NCBI GenBank assembly: GCA_905178155.1
Contig: CAJINV010000009.1
Location: 2,953,373 to 3,017,372 of the forward strand
Source: Amoebophrya sp. A120
Lineage: Eukaryota > Sar > Dinophyceae > Syndiniales > Amoebophryaceae
Direction: 5' to 3'
Length of the DNA stretch: 64,000 nucleotides
The notes below the pieces were generated by a model that worked only from the letters and a program-made list of their open reading frames with translations, was not told the origin of the DNA and did no database searches. Both the position numbers and the translations under genes were made by a program. Shown here piece after piece: positions 1 to 12,000 of this stretch (positions are counted from its first letter, which is position 1; the number at the start of each line of letters is the position of its first letter).

Positions 1-77
1 AGCACTTGTGGCCTCCTCATGATACGCCACCCAGCATCACAAGTTTATTCCAGATCCAGACATATTTGCAATGCATA
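1..77. mobile_element. Introner, family A, truncated by window edge
   Basis: Only one end is present. It finishes with the family A terminus (CAGATCCAGACATATTTGCA) and CATA at 77, followed by exon sequence CTCCG. Confidence 0.7.
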
Positions 78-3000
78 CTCCGGGCGGACAAACTCCCCGA
101 TGTACTCGTCCATGTGCATTTCGTATCCAACAAAAAAACGTTGTTAGTGTAAACTTGTGATGCGCAACATGCAAATTGATTGCGCCTGTTATGCTGTGTC
201 TGCATAGTAGGGTTCATTCAAGGGCGTTTTCGCGTACTAACTGCGCATGACAGGTTTTTGCTGTCATGCGAGAGATATTTGTCATGCTAATCCTCCAAGA
301 AAGTTACATCTACAATCTTTTTTTCGTGGATATTTCGGGTAGCATCTCCAGCTCTCTGGAGCTATCCACAATAAGTCTCCCGTACAACACGTACAATTTC
401 AATGAGTATACAAATGCGGTCTCTGCATGACAAAACTTGGCTCCGATCCTAGTTTAGCATGACAAGGGTTGCACTCCAAATTGGTGAAATTTATTGTGAT
501 GCATCTTGTACATGTAGTACGGGTGGAAATTTGTATTGCATAGGAGCCGCGGTGCTGCAGCACATTTTGCTCCGTTAAGGGCATTTGCTTGTGTGTACCA
601 TCTCGATCCCCCCCTGCCCCAGGAGGCGATACGAAAACGTGGTCCCCGGGAGTTGTAGAAGACGCCGCCGTGTACGGTCCGCTTTGCGCTAGATGCTCTA
701 CATGATTCTGTTGTTTCTCGAGGAGTTGAGGACCACCAGAGGAACTGCCAGCGCTGCTACCCGCTCTGGCTGCGAGCTGCAGCAGATTGCTCACACCCAC
801 TCCAGCCCTGGTTGTGCTCGAGCTCAACCTTGGGCTCGCCGAGGTGCTACCGCTCACTTGCCGACTGTACTCGACTTGCTTCTGCAGCTCTTCCAATCTT
901 TGCTGCCCAAATTCTGTCGTCGAGACGTTCATCAGGTCTGTGTTGCGATGAACAATCCAAGTCGGATCAACCTGCTGCACGAGCACACACGGGTCTTCCT
1001 GTCCCGGCTGGCGGTGGTGGTTCATCCCCGACGAGCCAGAAGGTCCGCCGCACCCCGCCGCGTTCCTGGAAAAGCGGGCTTTATCCCCGTGCGGTCCACC
1101 AGCACCAGCGCCGGTTGTCTCCGCCGGGCTGTGCGCAGAGCCAGACGCGGAACTCGATGCCACCGAGCTAGACTGGATCTGGAAATTCGCACAATCGAGC
1201 CCGTTCATGTTCATGCTCATGGTGTCGAAAACGCCTGCCTGCGGCTATCAACTGTAAAAGTGTCCGGGTCTGGAACATTCTGACGCTTGTCATGCACGTT
1301 TTGCATGAGCCCGGATGTCTGTGATGCATGCCCTAGCATCACAGATTTTTTCAGAGCTTCTTGATGCCTATGCCGAGTGACAAATGCCCTCTCCGCGTAG
1401 CAAAAGTTACACTCCTTTTGGTACTCATGCAGTACAGATTTTTCTGGAATCCAAATGCAGCATGACAAGTTCGCACTCTTCCAGACCCAGACATTTTTAC
1501 ATTTGATAGCGGCCCACCCTGCGCAAGTAGCTGCCCGTTCCAAAGCCAGTCCTGGTTCGGTCTGCTCGTCCCCTGGCCGCCGGCGCCCCCACTCTGGCAG
1601 CTCATGCCCCTCGACGGCCCGCTAGTACTCATTTTTGCACTGACCGCCTCGGCGGAAATGAGAGAAGAGCTCACCTGCGAGAGCGTGCAGACACTCCCAG
1701 GGTCGCGTGTCGGGGCTTGGTCCGTTATGCATTGCAAATATGTCTGGGTCTGGAAGAGTCGGGGTTTGCCATGCACATTTTGCATGACCAGTGTTGTCTC
1801 TGATGCTGATGCTAGCATCACAGATTTTTTGAGAGCTTCTTGATGCTGATTACGCATGAGAAATGCCCTCTCCGCGTGCCAAAAACTGCACTCCTCTTGC
1901 TGTTCATGCAACACAGATGTTTTCAGAATCCGCAGACAACATTACAAGTTCCACTCTTCCAGACCCCGACATATTTGCACCTGTTATCCGTCGTAGTCGT
2001 GCAATACGCCTCGTCAAAAGACTGGGCTGTGTCACATCTACTTTTCAACATCTTGCCACCGTGTGCTTTATCTGAACTATCGCCAAACGCTTTCGGTCGT
2101 CCTGCGGCGCCAGCCGCGTGGTCCTGATTCATCCCTTCCGACGTCTGCTCCGATGAGCCTTCTATGCAATGCAAAAGTATCGTACTCGTACTAATTGCAG
2201 TTATGCATTCCAAATCCAGATGTTACGGTAAATCCGCATTACAAATTGCATTTCTAGTGCTGAGAAAATTTGTATTGCAATCACTACTAGTACGATGCTT
2301 TTGCAGTTCATATCTTCTTGATGACTACTATTCTCCGGAGAAGGGCAACAAGAATCGTCGGGAACAGCAGGTGGACCACAAGCCGGGGAGGATCTAGTAC
2401 AAGCCTCGCCGACATCAGCACTGCCTTGCTTCCGCTCTTGCTGATCCACCACGTTAAGACCCTGCTCGGACACACTGTACAAGCCCGACAGGATGGTTGC
2501 TGTACTAGGATCCACCACTCCCGGCGGAACAAGGTTCTTCTTGCTCACCGCCACGGTTTGATCATGTGCACTTGAAGAGTTCGTAGTTCCGTTCTTTGAT
2601 GTCGCTTGCTCCGAACCGACGTCAGCGCCGTCCTTCATCTCTTGGTCCTCGGCCGCATGTAGTTCGCTCGTCAGAACACGACTGCGGTCTTGTTCTTCCG
2701 GGGGCCCGGCGGCCTTTTTAGGTGCACGAGCCATTCGTGCAGCCGCGGCGCCCTCCCGGTTGTTGTAACCAGCACATTTATCCGAGGAAAAAAACTATGT
2801 TTAGTGGACTAGGTGTCTTGTAGTGACAGCATGACAAATTTGTTCTGCATGAAAGAGAAAAGCTGTCGTGCGCTGCTAGGATGTGGAAACGCATAATATG
2901 AAAAGCTGAGAACTTCTCTTGATGGCTGCCCAGCATGAGAAATGTAACTGTGTTGCGTGCTTTGCATTACAGACGAGTACTCTATACACTTACACAGTTT

Positions 3001-6000
3001 TTTCTTGCATAACGTTCCCGAGCCATGCACTGCTGCAAGCGCGCAAGAATCTCGAGGCGTCGCTCCTCGCCCTCCGCATCTTCTTCTGTGTCAGGCTGGT
3101 TCAAACGGGTTTGTCCAAACACAAGGGATTGCATTTGCAGCGGTTGTTCGGACAAGCTCTCGACATCAAAAACCGCACCTGCGCGTGGTCCACCCCCATG
3201 ATCTCCATGAAAGGAGGATCGTAAGGAAAAATCCCCCCTCCCCATATCGAAAACGTATCCGTCTGAAAATTTGTGATGCGCATTTGTGGCCTCAAATCCT
3301 GTCTGTCTTGCAAGAAGGCAAGTCCAGAAAGCGCTCCGCATTTCGCAGGCGGTTTGTGATGCTGTTGGGCTTAGAGCATACACGTTTGTCATGCTAGGGG
3401 CCTACGTCAAAACCTCTCGACTGAGGCTTGGCATATGCCTGCAGTCCTCTACTGCAAGACAAATCTGATGTGTGTACGAAAATCCAGCATCAGAAACTTC
3501 GTTTCGATATGGGGAGGGGGGATTTTTCCTTGCAATAAGGAGGATCCCACCGACTCGGTTACCGAGGTCTGATCAGAGGTACAACGGCCACCGTTTGCGA
3601 CGACCGGCGGGCCGCCCTGGTGGCTGACAGCGATCATTCCGACCTGAGAGGACGAACCACTGGCACTGCACTGCTCGCTGAACCCGCTGTCCACCCGGGT
3701 GTTGCTTGCCTTGCTGCTTTTGCTCGAGACCCGCTTGTTGGTCGAAGGGGATGGGGCGGCCGTCGTTCCCGTTCTGGATGAGTCTGATTTCATTTCGATA
3801 TCGTGGTTCGACATTTTTGCTGTAGCACTTGCACTTGCACTCTTTGATACAACTACCTGCTCTTCTGGAAAAATCTTGGTGAAAGAGGTCTGCTTTTTCG
3901 AAGTCGACGATGAAGATGCTCCTGCACCAGTAGCACTCATATCCCGCCTGGAGCTTCGAACTGGCGAATTCCCGCTTCTGTTTGAGGAAGCACTGCCGGA
4001 GGATGCAACGATGTCCGATGCGTGGGTCGCACTTCTGGGCCCCTCCAACGCGCTCTGCTCCGGTAAAAACAAGCTGCTGGTGCAGGCGTGGTCTTCTGGT
4101 GCACCAGGAGGGATCATTTTCTCCTCGTCAGTGCCCATACCCTCGAGAACTTCCTGAAGGCACTTTTGCGAAACGTAAATGTTGAACAGTTCTTTCTTGT
4201 CCTCGAGGTTGTCGTGCTCTTCTGCTGCATTGGTGTAGTTCCGGCTATAATTACCGTTTTGCAATGGAGGTTGACCACCGTCCAAAGCTGCGCCTGCCCT
4301 GGAAGCAGGAGCTCCATAGACCGTAGGAGTAACACTAGTACTACCCCCAGCGGCAGGAGCATCTTGCTGATTATACAACGAAGCTCCAGCGTACGTCGCA
4401 GACTTTCTCTTCTGCTTATTACTTTGCTCCACCCCACCGGCACCTGCTCTGACCTTCGAATCATCTGTCCTCCGCAACTGCAAAGCAGTTTCATTTTCAA
4501 AGCCTGGCTCTACAACTCCACCAGATTGATGTCCATCTCCTGGAACGACCGGACTACAGGGTAGAAAATCTTCGGACCAGGCCCGATTTGCGCAAAAGGG
4601 CTTCGTAAGATTCTGGGCACTCGTGTTAATCGGAGAGACTTGTTTTTTTGTCAATCTGGAAGCTGAGCCACCAGAAGACGAACTAGCACTTCCGCCATTG
4701 TTCAAGAGTAGAGAAGTGGGTCGTTGTAGTAGTGCCATCGCGTATTTTTTCGGCAGCTTTAGCTGGATCAACTTGCTTATCAAAAGGAAAAATCCCCCCT
4801 CCCCCTACTTGAAAGGCATGCTTCTCAAAGTTTACGCCGCTGATTTGTGGCCACAAATCCTGTCATCTCTCCTGCAAGAGGGCAAACTCAGAGGCTCCGC
4901 CGCGATTATATGCGGGCGACTTGCAATGCTGCAAGGCCTATAGGGCAGACGTCTGCCATGCTAGGCCCCTATACCGGGAGGCCCTCCCTTAGGCTTACGA
5001 TCTGCGTGCATTCCTTTACTGCAAGAGAAATGTGATTTGTGTACTCAAATACAGCAACACGACAAATTTCGTTTTCGATATGGGGAGAAGGGATTTTTCG
5101 TGCTGATATTGCTCCCACTTCCACTCGACGAGGCGGATGAATCTATTTGGGATAAAAATTGTGCCTGATTTGCTGCCCATTCATGCTGCTCGTACTGTTC
5201 TACATCCATGGCGAGTAGCTTGTCAATGTTTTGCTCTTCGTCTACTTCTTCAACAGAATCTCTATCACCACGACCACCACCATGATGCTGCGGCGCAAGA
5301 GGATCCTCTTCGTTTTGAGCAATTTGAAGCAAACTGCACTCGCCTGACTGCGTGCGGTGCTTCGAACCGCTGCTGCCCGACGTCGAGGAGTGATCTTGCA
5401 ATTGCGAGTAAGGATTGATGTTGGTGCCTGCTGCAGGAGTGTGGCCGTTGTTGCGACTAGTTGTAATATCGCATGAAGATGATGATCTTCCCATTTCGAC
5501 ATCTTGCTCACCATCCTCGCAAGAAGAACCCTTACGCGCAGTGCAGCCGCGCTGCTGGTGCTTATTTGTCCTGCGAGTAGAGGTTTTCTTGCGTCCTCCT
5601 GCTCTGTGTGTATCTTTGTCGTGATGTTCTTCTTGCTCCTCATCGTCCTCATCATGCTCCGAACAAGACTTGGAACGATTTCCCGCGGCAGCGGCCCGGG
5701 CAGCCGCAGTAGAACTACTTTTCGACCGCGAAAAACTTGTTGTCCTTTTGGGGCAACAGGAGTAGTACCCCCGGCGGAGCAGCGACATCCTTTCATCAGC
5801 ACGACCTCCTCCCGCAGCTGCAATCGCGCTGGGGGATGAAGCAGCAACTACCCCTTGTTCATCGTTCGCCCCCATTTCAAGATCTTCAACGCCCCCAGCA
5901 TTTTCGTGCGCCTTCTTTTTGAAAAACGCCCCGATCTCCTTTGCCACACAAAAGTGACACCCTCGACACAGAGCGAAGAACACCGGAAACACCAGGGCCA

Positions 6001-9000
6001 CGGAGGCGAGCGTTGCATGCTGTGTAAAAACGTCCCCACCCCAGAGTTGCATCCGTATGCAAATCTGCATGCCAAAAAAGTTTTCTTGCGGAGCCCCATG
6101 AGAAGCATTTTCTAGGCGCGTGCAGGCGTCTGTGGCGCTAGATTCAGCATGATATGCTAGATTTGTGACGCTGCTGAACTAGCTGAACCAGATTACTACA
6201 CCATGAGGGCAAATAACTTATCATACGAATAAACAACCAAAGCTGGTGGATTTGTCTAGCAGATTTTATCCCATCTTGACTATGGGGTGTCGTGGGCCCC
6301 GTTTTTACACAGGATACGTTGCGATTTGTCGTTTGTAAAGGTGTGCGTCGATCTGTTTCATGATGGTCTCCCGCGAGTTGACCAGATTCGAGCGCCAAGA
6401 GTAGATTTTTAGGTTCAACAGCTGGGGAGAGTTGCAGGTCTGCATCTCCAGGGTCGATTCCTTCTTGCAGTCCTGCAACAGCGGCAAAATTTCGTCTTGA
6501 AACCAGTGCCGAAGAAACTCGTCCGCCCGTTGCGCACTCTCTTCGGATAAAAGCCAGTCGCAGGAACATAAACCCTTGTGCTTGTTGTTCATCTCGCGCC
6601 GGCGGGCAGCTCTGTCGTGGTCTGCCGGGGGTGTATCGATTTGATGGTTGCTGCTCTCGCTCAAACCGACGACGAGAGGGCCAGTAGTTCCCGAGGATGC
6701 GTCGCCACTGGACGTGGAAGCTATGGCGTTCTCAACTGTTACATTCTCAACTGTTGCATGGATTTGTCATGCAAAATTGCCATAAGCAACCGCACGACCA
6801 AGCGGCTGCGCATGACAAATCTCCGAAGGGCTAAACAGCATGGAAATCTGTGCCAAACTTGTGATGCTAGAGTTGCAAGGTCCTCCTTTTCACTTTCGCT
6901 TTTCTTGCATCACAAATTCATGTGACAGTTGAGAATGTAACGTTTGAGAATCCCATAGAAGCACTTCCGGAGGTCGGGCGGGGGTTCCCGCCTCGCAAAT
7001 GACTGTGATTCATTTCGCTAGTACCAGGATCATCTTGGTCAGCATCGGCACTCACAGCTTCTCCGCCGGAAGAAGACGAGGACGAAGTAGAAGTTCTGCC
7101 CGACGGGGGTAAAGTGGACAGCATCACCCCGGGTATGCATTGCAAATATGTCTGGGTCTGGAAGAATGCGACATTTGTCATGCTAGTCTGGCATGTCGAC
7201 ACTAAGCTCTGTATTGCGTCGCGACGAAGAGCTCCTCTTTTGTGTCACGCAAAGTGGCTGCATCTCATGCCGAATACGCAACACAAAGCTGCGGAAAAAT
7301 CTGTCATGCTTGGCGGTGCATATACAGTGTGCTTACTTTTCACTTACATGCATCACAAGTTTCCAGACCCAGACCACATATTTGCAGTTGATACCGGGTG
7401 GTGGAATGCTCTTGAGGACTTGCTCCAGGAGCGTGGTCCCCTCCTCCGAAAGAGCGCCAAGCGGGGAATTCTGGAACGTCGGAATAATTTTGGATTTGAT
7501 TATCCCCAGGAACAAAAAACCAATCTGTCATGCAAGGACCAACGAATTTGTTTTTGTAGGGTGTCGATGTCGTGTTGTTATTTTAATTTTTGTGATGCAA
7601 AATAATTATAATAATACAAAATCTGGTCCGGGCCTCCGTATAAATATAATCTATAGGAGGCCTCTACTAAAATAATTCTAAACGAATGTGCTTAGAAGGT
7701 CTCGTCTAGAAGCTTCGTGTAACAGATTCAGCGCCTCCCCTGTATCTGTACGCCATACCGTCGCGCCGAATGTTATGCTGCACGCCCTGGCGAGCCGCAG
7801 AACAAAGCCGCGCATCCGCTTCAGTGGGATTTTGATACAGAAAGCGTCGACAAGCCCGACTGCCCCTGTTTTCCTGCCCGAAAACAGGGATCAACTCCTC
7901 GGCCATCACTCTCCGGCATGGCAAAGGGGATGGCCAAGAGCTCCCTGGCCATCCCTTTGCCTTCGCTCGGGCAAAAGTGATGGCCGGGAGCTCCTTGGCC
8001 ATCACTTTTTGCCCTTGCTTTTCGCTCGGGCAAAAGTGGTGGCCAGAAGCTCCTCGGCCATCACTTTTTACTCGGGCATGGGACACGGGCTCCTTGGCCG
8101 TCACTTTCGTTCCGGCCGGGCCAAAGTGGTGGCCAAGAGCGCCTCCTGGGTGGCCCATCGTTTCCGGTCGGGCAAAGCGATGGCCCAGGGGTCCTTGGCC
8201 ATCACTTCGCGGCCGGGCTGGGCAAAAGTGACGGCCGCGAGCTCCTTGGCCATCATTTTTGGCCATCATTTTGCCGGTCCAGCAAAAGTAATGGCCCGGC
8301 GCTCAACATCCGGGGCCATCATTTTTCGGCCCGCCGGGCCAAAGCGATGGCCAAAAGCCTCCCCTGGGCCATCACTTCCCGATCGGGCAAAAGTGATGGC
8401 TGGCCAAGAGTTCCATGGCCATCAGTTTTCGCTCGCTCGGGAAAAATTGGTGGCCAAGAAGAGCTCCTTGGATGGGCGCCGCTTTTGGACATCACTCTCC
8501 GGTCGGGCAAAACTGACGGCAGGGAGCCCCTTGGCCATCAATTTCCGCTCGGGCAATCAAAAGCGACGGCGTGGCCAGGAGCCCCTTGGCCGCCACTTTT
8601 CACTCGGGCAAAAGTGAGGGCTGCGAGCTCCTTGGCCATCACTTTCCGGTCGGGCAAGAGTGAGGGCCAGGAGCCCCCTGGCCATCGCTTTCCGGCCGAG
8701 CAAACGTTATCCCCCGTCTCCCGTCCCCGGGCAAAAATGGCGGCCAGGAGCTCCGTGGCCGTCCATGACATTCCGCCCGGGCAAGCAAGGCGATGGCCAC
8801 CCAACAGCAGCTCCATCCTCGGCCACTACTTTTGGCGGCCATCGCTTTGCTTCCGGTCGGGCAAAAGTGAGGGACGAAAGCTCCTTGGCCATCACTTTCC
8901 GATCGGGCAAAAGTGGTGGCCGAGAGCTCCTTGGCCATAACTTTTGGCCATCGCTTTTCGCCCGGGCAAAAGTGATGGGCAAGAGCCCCCCGGCCCTCAT

Positions 9001-12000
9001 GTCCCGGCCAAGCAAAAGTTGTGGCCAAGAACTTCGCAGCGGTCACGTTTGGCCACCACTTTCCGGGCGGGCAAAAGTGATGGCCAGAAGCTCCTTGCCC
9101 AGCCGGGCGGGGCAAAAGTGAAGACGGCGAAGGGCTCCTTGGCCATCACCTCCGGTCGAGCAAAGTTGAAACTTTTGGCCATCACTTTCCGGCCGGGCAA
9201 AAGTGGTGGCCAAGAGCTTGGCCCTCACTTCCCGGTGGGCCCGCCGTGCAAAAGGGGAGGCCAAGAGCACTTTCGGGACGGACAAAAGTGATGGGCCGGG
9301 GCTCCTTCCTTGGCCATAACTTTTGGCCATCGCTTTCCGGCCGGGGCCGGGCGGGCAAAAGTGGTGGCCAAGAACTCCGTGGCGATCACTTTTTGCCACC
9401 AGTTTCCGGGCGGGCAAAAGTGATGGCCAAAGGCTCTTTGCCCGGCCGGGCTGGGCAAAAGTGACGGCGAAGGGCTCCTTGGCCACCACCTCCGATCGGG
9501 CAAAAGTGAAACTTTTGGCCATCACTTTCCGGCCGGGCAAAAGTGGTGGCCAGGAGTCGGGCGAAACTGATGGCCAGGAGCTGCTCGGGCATGCATCGCT
9601 TTCCTTTCGGGCAAAAGTGGCCACTTTTCGCTCGGGCCAAAGTAATGGCCAAGAGCTCCCTGGCCACCGATCACTTTTGGCCACCACTTTCCCGTCGGGC
9701 AAAAGGGATGGCCAAGAGCTCCCTGGCCACCCATCGCTTTCCGGCCTGGCAAAAGTGATGGCGAAGAACTCTCTGGGTGTCGCCTTTCGGCCGGGCACAC
9801 GTGATGGCCAAGAGCTCGCTGGCCGTCAAAGTGGCCAGCGATCGCAGCTTCTCGGCCGGGCAAAGGTGATGGCCAAGAGCCCCGCGGCCATCGCTTTTCG
9901 CTCGAGCAAAAGCGATTTTGGCCATCGCTTTCCGGTCGGGCAAGAGTGGTGGCCAAGAACTCCGCGGCCATCACTTTTTGCCATCGGGCCGGGAAAATGA
10001 ATGGCCAGAAGCTCCCTGCCCATCACTTTTCGGCCGGGCAAAGAAAAACGATGGCGACAACTCCTTGGCCATCACTTTAACTTTTGCCCACCACTTTCCG
10101 GAGGGACGGGCAAAAGTGGTGGCCAAGGGCTCCTTCCTTGGTTGGCCATTACTTTTGCCCAGCGCTTTCCTGTCGGGCAAAAGTGATGGCCAGTAGCTCC
10201 GCTGCCACCGCTTTTCGCCCGGGCATGCGAAAGTCCTCGGCCATCACTTCTGGCCATCGCTTTCCGGTCGGACGGGCAAAAGTGATGGCCAAGAGCCCCC
10301 TGCCCATGCATCCATTTCCGGTCGGGCAAAAATGATGGCCAAGAGCTCCGTGGCCAGCCATCGACTTGCGCTCGTTGGCCATCATTTTCGTTCCGGGCGG
10401 GCAAAAGTGGTGGCCAACCGCTCCTTGCCCGGGCCATCACTTTCGGCCATCGCCTTCCGGTACGGTCGGGCAAAAGCGATGGCCAAGAGCTCCCTGGCCG
10501 TCATTTTCGACCATCAGCCACTTTCTGCCCGCGCGGGCAAAAGTGTTGGCCAAGAGCTCCGCGGCCACCACTTTCGGGCCGCGCAAAAGTGTTGGCCAAG
10601 TGCTCCATGGCCATCATTTTTGCCCATCATTTTCCGGTCGGGCAACCGGGCTGCAAGAGTGGTGGCCCAGAGCTTCCAGGCAGTCACCTTTTGCCGCCTC
10701 TTTCGTTCCGGCCGGGCACGCTTTTGCTTTCCGCCTTCCTTCACTTTTCTCGCGCACGCTTTTGCCTCTCGGCTTCTGGGGCATGGCATGGGCGGGGGTG
10801 CGCGAGGCAAAACCGCGCGAACAGGCCCCCGGAAGCGTGGGGCTCATCCTCATCAAGGGGGGGGCGGGGGTTTTGTTTGCGCCGGCCGCCGAAGCCGCCC
10901 CAGAATAAACTTCGCAACCGGCCCCCTTCGCTTTGCTTGCCGCGTGCGGCTAAAGGGTTGACGGCGGGCCGGCGTCCTGGACGCCGGACCGCAAAAGGCG
11001 TTAAAGCGGCGATGCCGCTAGGGCAAGCGCAAGCGCGGCAACGCGGCTAAAGGGCTGACGGCGGGCCGGCGTCCTGGACGCCGGACCGCAAAAGGCGTCG
11101 AAGCGGCGAGGCCGCTAGGGCAAGCGCAGCCAGGCGCGGCAACGATCTTCCTCGGGGCAGGCAGCGTCATACTTTTCAACCTTCTAGCCGCATTCTACTC
11201 GACTCCAAGCCAAACCTTCTAAACGCATTCCCATGATCTTTAGAATTATTTTTAAATCTACTAGCCCAGCGGGCGTCCTGGACGCCCGCGTCCAGAGGCT
11301 AGTAATAATAAGCAAACTGTGATGGGTTTTATTTTCTGTGGATATCAATCTCGCGGATGACCGCCCGCCTCAGCGTTTCTCTCCACGACGCAGATATCAA
11401 ATGCAAAAGTGTCTGGGTTTGTCATGCATATTTTGCATGACCCAGAATTATGTCTGTAATGCATGACCAAGCATCACAGATTCTGAGAGGCCTTCCTGAT
11501 GCCTATTCCGCATGACAAATGCCCTCCCCGCGTAGCACAAACTGGACTCCTCGTCTTGCTGGTCATGCAATACAGATTTTTTTACAGTCCAGAGTTAGCA
11601 TCACAAGTTCCAACCTTCCAGACCCAGACATTTTTGCAATCCATAGCAGAAGCGTTTTGCAGGTTTTCTTCTGCTTTCTCCCGGTCGTGGCTATCATTAT
11701 AAGTGGGCTGCGCGTCGTGCTCAGGGTCGTGAAGGTTCCCCGCTGGAGCTGGTGCTGGTGCACTACTGGCATTTATTCCGGCGGCCGCGCCAGGAGAAAC
11801 GGTCCCGTGACTATCGCCAGCAGCAGCTGCAGGTCCTGAAGTAGAAGTACTCATCGAATTAGCAGAATTATCACTACTTCCGATCATATTAAACTTCTCG
11901 TCGGCAACCTCTTCCGCCAGCACTTCCATCTCGTGCGACAAAGCAGACAGACACCCATACGCCTCCCGAGATTGGGTGACCAGACCCGTGTTGCCGTCCA

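Larger units (their letters stand above)
7617..11312. mobile_element. Nested TIR element with palindrome-rich interior, 3.7 kb
   Basis: Flanked by a perfect 8-bp duplication TAATAATA (7609-7616 and 11313-11320). Its ends are imperfect inverted repeats sharing TCTGGnCnnGGGC (left CAAAATCTGGTCCGGGC, right complement CTAGCCTCTGGACGCGGGC). Each end also carries its own hairpin (GGCCTCC...GGAGGCC; GGGCGTCC...GGACGCCC). The interior is a repeat array plus GC-rich sequence. No transposase reading frame is recognisable, so it looks non-autonomous. The 8-bp duplication would fit a hAT-like insertion, but that is inference. Confidence 0.65.
7501..11344. mobile_element. Oversized introner (3.84 kb) hosting a nested TIR element
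   Basis: Outer ends match each other as inverted repeats: TATCCCCAGGAACAAAAAAC at the left, and the complement of ATTTTCTGTGGATA at the right. The flanks TTGAT and TCAAT agree at three of five bases. Without the nested element the host introner is only about 140 bp. Excision joins the two halves of the giant gene in frame (R-E-I-E/K-S-K-I-I) and removes a would-be TAA (11329-11331) and a would-be ATG (7515-7513) that both lie in its termini. Confidence 0.7.

Noticed and set aside
1604-1843. Small plus-strand frames such as 1604-1843, 11499-11702 and 28158-28451
   Set aside because: Antisense shadows of exons plus introner sequence, with no independent support.
7890-10720. Long open frames on both strands and a CRISPR-like look to the repeated units
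   Set aside because: The units are diverged, palindromic and contiguous, with no unique spacers. The frames are simply the repeat read in different phases, and the context is a eukaryotic nuclear gene.
11258-11313. Helitron 3' end (hairpin followed about 11 bp later by CTAG and T)
   Set aside because: The element has inverted repeats at both ends and an 8-bp duplication, which Helitrons lack, and its other end does not start with TC.
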